A stretch of DNA of 64,000 nt, from assembly GCA_963815375.1 (NCBI GenBank), contig CAWFGX010000002.1:744001-808000 (forward strand), given 5' to 3'. The position numbers and the translations under genes are program-made. The notes under the pieces are model-generated. The model was given only the letters and a program-made list of their open reading frames with translations. It did no database searches and had not been told where the DNA came from. Position 1 is the stretch's first letter, and each line of letters starts with the position of its first letter. Source of the stretch: JASHPR01 sp963815375. GTDB taxonomy: Bacteria > Actinomycetota > Actinomycetes > Streptosporangiales > Streptosporangiaceae. Positions 35,896 through 42,430 of the stretch are shown here, one piece after another.

Positions 35896-36381
35896 GTGAC
35901 AGGACGGGGAACGGCGGCAACAGCGCTGCTGGCCAGGCAGGGCATCGTATACACGGTGCATTCGTATGAGCATGATCCGCGGCACGGCTCGTACGGAGCC
36001 GAGGCGGCGGAGGCCCTCGGCATTGAGCCAGGGCGGGTGCTGAAGACTCTGGTCGCCGACGTGGACGGGAATCTGGCGGTGGGGGTGGTGCCGGTCGCTG
36101 CCCAGTTGGACCTGAAGGCGCTTGCCGCCGCGGTCGGCGGCAAGAAAGCCGCGATGGCCGACGTCGCCGCCGCCGAGCGCGCAACCGGCTATGTGGCCGG
36201 CGGCATCTCACCGGTCGGCCAGCGCCGGCGCCTGCCCGTGGTCATCGACTCCGCCGCGCTGGAGTTCCCGACCGTGTACTGCAGCGGCGGCCGCCGCGGC
36301 CTGGAAATCGAGCTGGCCCCCGCTGACCTGGTCCGCGCGACGAACGCCACAGTGGCTCCCATTTCCCGCGCACAGGACTGA
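35896..36381 (+). CDS. YbaK/EbsC-type aminoacyl-tRNA deacylase
   Basis: 161 aa from GTG 35896. Matches the YbaK family: YEHDPRHGSYGAEAAEALGI, RVLKTLVADVDGNLAVGVVP with the catalytic lysine, and GGKKAAMADVAAAERATGYV then GISPVGQRRRLPVVID. YbaK removes cysteine mis-attached to tRNA-Pro by prolyl-tRNA synthetase. It converges on the tRNA-like gene and the peptidyl-tRNA hydrolase-like gene on the opposite strand, giving this 2-kb stretch three tRNA-related elements; a functional link is only suggestive. Confidence 0.9.
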   Translation: MTGRGTAATALLARQGIVYTVHSYEHDPRHGSYGAEAAEALGIEPGRVLKTLVADVDGNLAVGVVPVAAQLDLKALAAAVGGKKAAMADVAAAERATGYVAGGISPVGQRRRLPVVIDSAALEFPTVYCSGGRRGLEIELAPADLVRATNATVAPISRAQD

Positions 36382-36400
36382 TGAGCGGCCAACGCGCCCC

Positions 36401-36511
36401 GGCCTAGGCCGCAGCAGTAATGGTCCGACCACGCTGCTCGGCCTAGGCCGCAGCAGCAGTAATGGTCCAACCACGCTGCTCTCGCAGCAGTGATGGTCCA
36501 ACCACGTGGTT
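36401..36511 (+). repeat. three-unit tandem repeat with internal palindromes
   Basis: Units 36401-36439 and 36440-36481 are near-identical (39 and 42 bp), each GGCCTAGGCCGCAGCAG then TAATGGTCC-ACCACGCTGCTC. A third, truncated unit is at 36482-36511. GGCCTAGGCC and AACCACGTGGTT are perfect palindromes, and CGCAGCAG/CTGCT can pair. It lies directly after the ybaK stop and could be a complex terminator or binding array. Confidence 0.7.
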
Positions 36512-36616
36512 GTGAACACCAGGGACGAACGGTTGGAGTTTGGCCTGGACTGCGTCATCAACGGGATCGCGGCGTCCCTGCCCGCAGCGGCCACCCGGCC
36601 GAAGGGCCCTCGGTAG
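36506..36616 (+). pseudogene. C-terminal remnant of a TetR-family regulator
   Basis: The frame from 36506 to TAG 36614-36616 reads RDERLEFGLDCVINGIAASL near its start. This strongly resembles the last helix of many TetR proteins (RFEFGLDRxLDGI). No helix-turn-helix exists upstream; the tandem repeat occupies that place. I read it as debris from a deleted regulator gene. The call rests on a short motif. Confidence 0.4.
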
Positions 36617-36640
36617 GCGCCCAGCCTTGAGCCGCGGCAG

Positions 36641-36712
36641 TGCCCCAGGCGGGAATCGAACCCGCTGCTGGCCGTTTTAGGGACGGCTGCCCGACCATCG
36701 GGCTTCTGGGGC
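36641..36712 (-). tRNA. tRNA-like gene with CUA anticodon (putative amber suppressor)
   Basis: The 72-nt minus-strand sequence folds as a cloverleaf. A perfect 7-bp acceptor stem (GCCCCAG / CTGGGGC) is followed by discriminator A and no encoded CCA. The 5-bp anticodon stem (GCCGT / ACGGC) carries loop CCCTAAA, giving anticodon CTA at 36680-36678. A 5-bp T stem carries TTCGATT. The core is non-standard: position 8 is A instead of U, position 14 is G instead of A, position 33 is C instead of U, and the D arm can pair as GCCCGA-TGG-TCGGGC. It may be a divergent suppressor, a tRNA mimic or a decaying tRNA. Confidence 0.6.
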
Positions 36713-36780
36713 TGTTCTTATGTGCCTCGCTCGCCTCCGGGGCTGCCTTTTCGCCCTCGCTTGCCTCCGGGGCGCTTGGA

Positions 36781-36969
36781 GGCGCCGCGTTTCCCTCGTC
36801 GCTCGGTCGCAGGCTCCCTCGCTCCTCAGGACAACGCGCCACCGCGCCCCTCTGGCGCTCGGTTGCGGGCTCTCTCACATAAGTACAGCGCGGCGCCGCG
36901 CCCGTTTGGCACGCTCGGCCTTTTCGCTTCTCAGTAAAGCGCGGCGCCGCGCCCGTTTGGCACGCTCGG
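36781..36969. repeat. degenerate array of about 51-bp GC-rich repeats
   Basis: A 32-bp sequence beginning AGCGCGGCGCCGCGCCCGTT occurs exactly at 36887-36918 and 36938-36969, period 51. Weaker copies cover about 36781-36831 and 36832-36886. Each strong copy holds the palindrome GCGCGGCGCCGCGC and ends GGCACGCTCGG. A separate 30-bp period pair (CCTCGCTCGCCTCCGGGGC) is at 36725-36773. The array fills the gap between the small charged protein gene and the tRNA-like gene, with no ORF. Confidence 0.75.
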
Positions 36970-36970
36970 A

Positions 36971-37276
36971 TCAGGCTGCGTCCGGATCGTCAATCCGGCC
37001 GCGCAGCTGGTCGTCAGCCACGCGTGCGCGGGCGGCCCGGTACTCGGCGACGGTCAGCGACCGGCCGAGCTCGCCGAGGCTGCGCAGCACGAACCGCTGG
37101 GTGACGACCCGGCGGTTCAGCGCGTCGAGGGCGGCAGCCTGCCGCCAGACCTTGCGCTGCAGCCAGCGAGTGGCCACAGGCAGGTTCCCGTCGAGCTGCG
37201 CCCGGAGCGCATCCCGTTCCGCAGCGAGCTCGACGAGCTGGGAGCGCACGTCGGCTTCGGCTGGTGACATAGTCAT
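36971..37276 (-). CDS. small charged, probably helical protein of unknown function
   Basis: 101 aa from ATG 37276, eight bases after GGAGG that lies inside the end of the upstream gene. The sequence is almost entirely helix-forming, with a coiled-coil-like start (ADVRSQLVELAAERDALRAQ), a basic aromatic middle (VATRWLQRKVWRQ) and an acidic end. No homologous family is recognised. Translational coupling to the peptidyl-tRNA hydrolase-like gene 5 bp upstream and the tRNA-like gene downstream on the same strand suggest a shared transcript. An RNA-binding role would be inference only. Confidence 0.6.
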   Translation of the reverse strand: MTMSPAEADVRSQLVELAAERDALRAQLDGNLPVATRWLQRKVWRQAAALDALNRRVVTQRFVLRSLGELGRSLTVAEYRAARARVADDQLRGRIDDPDAA

Positions 37277-37281
37277 GTTTC

Positions 37282-37635
37282 TCACCTCCTCTCCTGGCGA
37301 GAGAAGGCGAGCGGGAAGCGGCTGACGAGGCGGCGGCCAGCTGGCTCGATTGCCACAGCCGTGAGGGCGCCGCCGAGATCAGGCTCCCGGAATCTGCAGA
37401 CCCTGAGGCCGGCAGCGACAGCGTCGTCGCACAGCCACCCAAGGGAAAGCTCGTCGGGTGCTGCCAGCACGACCAGGGTGTTCGAAGCCGCGTGCCAGTC
37501 AGCGACGAGATGCGGATAGGCGACGGCGAAGCTAAGCGCTGCATGCGCCGCCTGACAAGCCTGCGTCCCCGGCGGCAGATCGGCGCGCGTAATCAGATAA
37601 AGGCGCGCCGGCCAATCAGCCTAGCGGTGTGGCAT
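37282..37635 (-). CDS. peptidyl-tRNA hydrolase 2-like protein with in-frame UAG at codon 5
   Basis: Reading from TAG 37623 to TGA 37282 gives about 113 codons: RLYLITRADLPPGTQACQAA, then HAALSF, SNTLVVLAAPDE and FREPDLGGALTAVAIEP. This matches the PTH2 pattern (D-L-x-x-G near the start, QxxHA, and a closing acidic-G-x-T-x-x-A-x-x-P). PTH2 enzymes release peptides stuck on tRNA. No start codon follows the TAG in this frame until GTG 37470, which would delete the N-terminal third. An ATG at 37635 lies in frame directly before it (ATG CCA CAC CGC TAG). Either the gene is a nonsense pseudogene or the UAG is suppressed, conceivably by the CUA tRNA-like gene 570 bp downstream. Confidence 0.6.
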
Positions 37636-38358
37636 ATACCCAGAATAGCAGCGACGCCGGCTCCTTAGGACTCCGCGGTAACGCCCAGCAGGCTGCGCGC
37701 CGCGCGCTGGCCACGCACCCGGCAGCCAGGGGACCGAGCGGCTGCCTCGGCCGGGCGGCTAGCCGGGCCACCGCGCGAGGCCGCCAGATCCAGGCCAGCC
37801 CGTGGGCCAGCCACCGGACCCCGCCAGCTTGCGAGGCCCGCAGACCCCGGCCAATCCGCCGGCCGGCCACCCGAGCCTGCCAGCCTCGAGCCAGCCCATT
37901 TCACACTGGCATCCCACCCGTCAGCTCCTTAAAATGGTCAATTCATCACGTAGCATATTGATTCATACTATAGGCGGACAGCCTCTTCGGCCGACCACGC
38001 CGTCCGCCGACTCGCCTCCGCGTGGCCGACCGATGCCGCCGTGACCAGCGAGTCCTTCGGGGACGGGCTGGGTCCACGCCACTCCCAGCGCAGCATCAGC
38101 GCCGCATGTCATGACCGCGGGCTAGCAGCCCGGCGCGCAACGCAGCTATAGTGCACAATGGCTTCTGATCGCTCGGGTATGACCTAGCGAAATGGCCGCA
38201 GAGCGATTTTAGCCAAAAGTTAACGATCATTAACCAATAGGCCACGCACGCATGGGACCATCTGCCGGACGCACAGCCCCCCAGCCAGCCACCCGTGCTG
38301 ACGGATGCCCACGTGTACCTAGCCCCGTTCGCGCACCGAGTCTGTACCAGAGGAGGTC
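37636..38358. other. 723-bp intergenic region
   Basis: I see no convincing gene. The left part is GC-rich with short Pro/Arg/Ala-coding motifs on both strands. The stretch 37930-37975 is AT-rich (CATATTGATTCATACTATAG) and may hold promoters. GTTAACGATCATTAAC at 38219-38234 is an inverted repeat with one mismatch, 125 bp before the next gene, and is a candidate operator for it. Confidence 0.5.
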
Positions 38359-40797
38359 ATGCAGGTGATCAGGGCAAAGGGCGCGCACCGCCGGCGGAAG
38401 CCGTCGCGGTTCGCCTTAGGGCCAGCCGCTGGCTGGCGCCTGTTCAGCGTGCTGATGATGGGCCTGTTCGGCACCATCCTGCTCGCGCCGGGGGTGGCGG
38501 CCGCCAAGACCGCCCCGGTCAAGGCCAGCCTGAACGTTGTCGTCATCGGCGACCTTTACTCTTACGGTGCTGCGACGAGTTCTAACGCCGCGCTGCGGCA
38601 CGCGGCGCCGCCAACTCTCCAGGCGCTGAATCAGATCCAGGCAGCCAACAAGGGTGTACGGCTCAATGTGCTGTTCATCCCGGTGTCCGAAACCGCGCCC
38701 TCGCTGCTGAGCCAGTCCACGGGCTCTGGTGCTTCAAAGCGAGAGGCGCTGATCAAGGCTGTCAGCGGGGCCAGCGTCGTGATCGTCGGCATCGGGGCAG
38801 GGAACGCGAACCTCGCCACCTCCATGCGGTCGGTCCTCTTCGGCACCTCAGCACCGGCGAGCACCTTCAGCCAGCTGATGACGTCGATCAACAGCGGCTC
38901 CTATTTGCAGAACCAGACGGCCCTGCTGAACCAGGTCGCTGCCAACGCGGCTCCCGGAACCTCGATCATCTCCATGGGATACCCGAGCGTGCAGCCGGAG
39001 CAGCTTGGATCCGGCGTCCACTTCTTCTCGCCTTACACGCTGACCACAGTCAGCCAGCAGCAGGCCAACGCATCTGCTCAGCTGGTGTCAGCCGTGAACA
39101 CGGCGGACAACCAGGCCACGAGCATCGTTTCAGCGCAGAATCGCGACCTGCACTTCCTCTTCGCGAACCTGTCGACCGCGGCACCGGCCGCGGGCTCATC
39201 CAGCCGGACGATGCATTCCCACAGCAAGGCGAGGGTCGCGAGTACGCAGTCGCAGTCGACTAACCTGAACCTGCTCGGCGCTGCGATCGTGCCGTACGTC
39301 GACCAGGCGGTGAACGACCAGCTTGCAGCCAAGGGCGTGATGGGTGCCCAGAGCATCCCGGCGATGACCCCCAAGTCGACCTGGAACCTGCAGGTCCTCG
39401 TGCCGCTGTCACCGCAGGCGCAGCCGTCCTCCTCGAGTTCGTCGAACTCCGGCGACAACGTCCCGCCGCCGCCGGTCACCCCGCCAAGCCAGCCCGAGCC
39501 GGCGCCGGCCTGGGTGCCGCCGCTCTTGGGCCCGCCCCAGGGCAGCGGGAACTCGAACGGATCAGGGGCGTCGAGCGGCTCCAACGGTGATCACCACTCA
39601 GGGCAGACCGGTGGTAGCACCAGTGGTACCAGCACCAGCACCAGCACCAACAGCGGCAGCACCGGCGGCAGCACCGGTACGAGCAACAACAACGGCACTA
39701 CCGGCACTGGCAACAACGGCACCACTGGTGGCAGCAACGGCGACAAGGGCGGAGGCGCCAGTCCGTCAAACCCGGCACCCCAGCCGACAGCCGGCCAGTC
39801 CGCGCCGGCACCCCAGCCGACAGGCAGCCAGCCAAGCACGGCACCCGGCAGGCCCGGCCCCTGCGGGAACTCGGCAGAGCCCGACATCGGCCTTGCATGC
39901 AACTCTCCGGCAACAACGCCAGCTCCCACCCCGGCGCCGACCACTGCTCCGGCACCGAATCCGGCGCCCACCACGTTGCCGATGATCTGTGATCCGGCGG
40001 CCCAGGCGGCCTCGTCGCCGTGCTGCGGCGGCATAACCTGCACCAGCACCTCATCGCCTGCACCCAGCGGCACATCACCGAACACGGGCACCACGCCGAC
40101 GACTTCGCCAACTTGCGGAGCGGTCGAGTTCTTCGGGATGTCGCAGGCGGGCGGCTGCACGTCTCAGCCCGGGCAGTCGTCGGGCGGGGCTGGTCCTGTG
40201 ACACCTACGGTCCCGGCTCCCCCGGCACCGCTCCCGAAGCCCATCGCACCGCAGCAAACCCCGGGCACTCCGGGCGAAACTACTGGCACCAGCACGGCGG
40301 CCACTACCCCGGCGGGGACCACTGGCACCAGCACGGCGGCCACTACCCCGGCGGGAAGCACTGGCACCAGCACGCCAGCTAGCACCCCGACAGTGAGTTC
40401 GCCGACAGTCGGCTCGCAGCCGACAACCACGCCAACCACCACGGCAACCACGCCAACCACCACGGCAACCACGCCAACCACGGCAACCACGCCAACCACC
40501 ACGGCAACCACGCCAACCACCACGGCGACCACGCCGATGACCTCGTCGGCTACGACGGCTACGACGGCGCCGGCGACTCCGGCGACTCCCTCGTTCTCGC
40601 AGCCGGGCCGCACCCCGGCTCCGGCGACGGGCGCAGGGGCAACTTCCAGCTCGGGTGCACCGACCACCACGGCGACGAGTGCGAACACCGGCACGGGGGG
40701 GAACACCACCCAGGGTGGGAGCTCGGCCTCAGCCGGAGGGAGCACCGCCTCGGGCGGAGGCGGCGGGTCCGGTGGAGGCGCATCGACTGGATCCTGA
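38359..40797 (+). CDS. secreted SGNH-hydrolase-like protein with long Thr/Pro/Gly-rich tail
   Basis: 812 aa; ATG 38359, or GTG 38365 eight bases after AGGAGG. A signal peptide (LFSVLMMGLFGTILLAPGVA) precedes a domain of about 310 residues resembling SGNH lipases/esterases: VVVIGDLYSYG aligns with the GDSYSSG block but the nucleophile Ser is Leu66, and VGIGAGNANL replaces GGND. It is therefore likely a non-catalytic relative. From about residue 360 the protein is low complexity, rich in Ser, Gly, Pro and Thr with TTATTPTT-type repeats, a wall-spanning stalk. No LPXTG or C-terminal anchor is visible. A hairpin terminator follows. Confidence 0.75.
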   Translation: MQVIRAKGAHRRRKPSRFALGPAAGWRLFSVLMMGLFGTILLAPGVAAAKTAPVKASLNVVVIGDLYSYGAATSSNAALRHAAPPTLQALNQIQAANKGVRLNVLFIPVSETAPSLLSQSTGSGASKREALIKAVSGASVVIVGIGAGNANLATSMRSVLFGTSAPASTFSQLMTSINSGSYLQNQTALLNQVAANAAPGTSIISMGYPSVQPEQLGSGVHFFSPYTLTTVSQQQANASAQLVSAVNTADNQATSIVSAQNRDLHFLFANLSTAAPAAGSSSRTMHSHSKARVASTQSQSTNLNLLGAAIVPYVDQAVNDQLAAKGVMGAQSIPAMTPKSTWNLQVLVPLSPQAQPSSSSSSNSGDNVPPPPVTPPSQPEPAPAWVPPLLGPPQGSGNSNGSGASSGSNGDHHSGQTGGSTSGTSTSTSTNSGSTGGSTGTSNNNGTTGTGNNGTTGGSNGDKGGGASPSNPAPQPTAGQSAPAPQPTGSQPSTAPGRPGPCGNSAEPDIGLACNSPATTPAPTPAPTTAPAPNPAPTTLPMICDPAAQAASSPCCGGITCTSTSSPAPSGTSPNTGTTPTTSPTCGAVEFFGMSQAGGCTSQPGQSSGGAGPVTPTVPAPPAPLPKPIAPQQTPGTPGETTGTSTAATTPAGTTGTSTAATTPAGSTGTSTPASTPTVSSPTVGSQPTTTPTTTATTPTTTATTPTTATTPTTTATTPTTTATTPMTSSATTATTAPATPATPSFSQPGRTPAPATGAGATSSSGAPTTTATSANTGTGGNTTQGGSSASAGGSTASGGGGGSGGGASTGS

Positions 40798-40807
40798 CGA
40801 TCAGCAG

Positions 40808-40844
40808 CGGCGCCGTGCATCTGGGGGAGATGCACGGCGCCGCG
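40808..40844 (+). terminator. 16-bp perfect hairpin terminator with G5 loop
   Basis: Arms 40808-40823 and 40829-40844 (GCGGCGCCGTGCATCT and its complement) pair perfectly around GGGGG, 10 bp after the preceding stop. The right arm and following bases recur imperfectly at about 40857-40881. There is no strong U tract. The rest of 40845-41161 holds no gene. Confidence 0.75.
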
Positions 40845-41161
40845 TTATGTCACCGGAGATCCACGGCACCGCGTTGTGTTGCCCAGAGCCCGTGGGCAAG
40901 CGCTGGACGCCAGCGCACTGCGACCAGGACGGGTCCCACCCAGCCCCTCGCGGGCCGGCTGACTCACAGCCAGCTTCTGTCCCTCGGGTACAGGCCCAGC
41001 AGAAGCCGGCGCCACTAAGAAAGTACTTCTAGTCCGGTTATAGCATGCACTTAGGTACATTCTTGTGAGCTACGGTTTCATGAATCCCCAAATGGAGATG
41101 ATTTGGACCGATTTCGGGCGAATGGCAAGGGCAGCCGCGCTGCGAACGCTGGCCGTGTGAA

Positions 41162-42415
41162 CTAAGACGAGGCTGTGATGAGCTTCTGCCGCAGCGCCGA
41201 CGACATCGGGTTGACGGTGACGAGCTGGCCGTTCAGCCTCAAGGTCGGCAGGCCGTCAGCCCCGCTACTCAGGATCTGGTTGCTGAGCGGGCCGTCCTGC
41301 CCGGCGTATTTCTGCGACTCGACACACTGCGCGAAGGCAGAGCTTCTGATGCCAGCGCTCTTGCCCAGCCGTACCAGCAGGCTGACCGGGAACCCGCCGG
41401 CCTTCGACAGAGCCGGCTGGCTGGTAAACAGCGCATTGTGGTAGCTGGCCCAGTCCGGTGCCGGGACGCACCTCGCTGCGGCCCAGGCCCGGGTCGAGTT
41501 GGCCTGCTGCGGCTGCACGCTGAAGATCGTGAACAGGTGGTAAACGACCTTGAGCTTGCCCAAATCGGCGAGCTGCTGGATGACACCCCCGTTGGCCTTC
41601 TCAAACGCGCGGCACGGCGGGCACTGGAAGTCCTCGTACACGTCGAGTACTGGTTTGCTGACGCCGGGCTGGGCCATGGTCACGCTGTTGTCGGCGTTCA
41701 CGGTCACAGGCGCGTACGGCCCGGCATAACGTGAGCCAGCCTTGATGATCGAGGCCTCGGCTCTCCCGTGCTCCCGCAGCACGCCGGTGACCCCGCCCGC
41801 GACGACGAGCGCCGCCAGCCCGGCACCGACCACAGCGAGCCGGATCCGGCGGCTGCGCCGCACCTCGCGCTCGCGTTCGGCGCGCAGCCGGTCCCGCGCG
41901 GCCGTGCCGGACGGCGGAGGGGCCAGGCGTGCCCGCGAGCCCCTCCGAGCGCGCCGCGCTGGCTCTGCCTGCCGTGCGCCCCTCCGGGACCGTGGCGCTG
42001 GCTCCGCCTGGCGCTTAGCCCTGCGGGACCGCGGCGCGGACTCGGCGATCTCGTACCGCTCGGCAGTCTGGTAACCCGGCGCTGACCCGGCCTCGCCGCC
42101 CTCCTCCGGGACCGCCGGCGCCGGGCCGACGAGCACCGGGACGATCTGGCCTGGCGTCCGCTGTGCCGGCGGGACTGAGGGATCGTGCCCCGGGATGCCC
42201 GGGGCCGGAGCTGAACCGGGGTCCGGCTCGTCTGCTGGCCAGCTGGCCCGGTCATCGGCTGGCAGCTCTCGTACCGGGACCGACCTGAGCCAGGGACCGA
42301 TGCGGATCGGCTCAGGCTCGTCCGGGGGCTCGGTGGGTGTCGACCACAGGTCGGCGTCAAGATCCACCTCGGATGAGGGATTCTGCCGACGGCCCGGCGG
42401 CACCTTCTCGGTCAT
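41162..42415 (-). CDS. membrane-anchored DsbA-like thiol-disulfide oxidoreductase
   Basis: 417 aa. The first 200 residues are disordered and cytoplasmic, Pro/Glu-rich, then a basic block repeated three times (RSRRAKRQAEPAP, RSRRGARQAEPAR, RARRGSRARLAP). One transmembrane helix (IRLAVVGAGLAALVVAGGV) leads to an exported thioredoxin-fold domain with DVYEDFQCPPCRAFEKAN, the redox pair being Cys265 and Cys268. The later QILSSGADGLPTLRLNG is the cis-Pro region. It should oxidise or shuffle disulfides outside the membrane. A DsbB/VKOR partner is not nearby. Confidence 0.87.
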   Translation of the reverse strand: MTEKVPPGRRQNPSSEVDLDADLWSTPTEPPDEPEPIRIGPWLRSVPVRELPADDRASWPADEPDPGSAPAPGIPGHDPSVPPAQRTPGQIVPVLVGPAPAVPEEGGEAGSAPGYQTAERYEIAESAPRSRRAKRQAEPAPRSRRGARQAEPARRARRGSRARLAPPPSGTAARDRLRAEREREVRRSRRIRLAVVGAGLAALVVAGGVTGVLREHGRAEASIIKAGSRYAGPYAPVTVNADNSVTMAQPGVSKPVLDVYEDFQCPPCRAFEKANGGVIQQLADLGKLKVVYHLFTIFSVQPQQANSTRAWAAARCVPAPDWASYHNALFTSQPALSKAGGFPVSLLVRLGKSAGIRSSAFAQCVESQKYAGQDGPLSNQILSSGADGLPTLRLNGQLVTVNPMSSALRQKLITASS

Positions 42416-42430
42416 CGCGCGATAGCCCCG

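Noticed and set aside
34256..36211. 651-codon minus-strand frame opposite the molybdenum subunit and ybaK
   Set aside because: Antisense shadow of two well supported genes; composition is Arg/Ala/Pro-rich without any domain.
36558..36878. Minus-strand frame covering the tRNA-like gene (106 codons)
   Set aside because: Its sequence is the translation of the tRNA and repeat array, with no independent protein support.
37629..37961. 110-codon plus-strand frame opposite the start of the PTH2-like gene
   Set aside because: No motif or ribosome binding site, Arg/Ala/Pro-rich, and overlaps the likely promoter of the minus-strand unit.
40421..40550. Short-period repeat with spacers, considered as CRISPR-like
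   Set aside because: The repeats are in-frame Thr/Pro codon repeats inside a coding gene, without unique spacers or cas genes.
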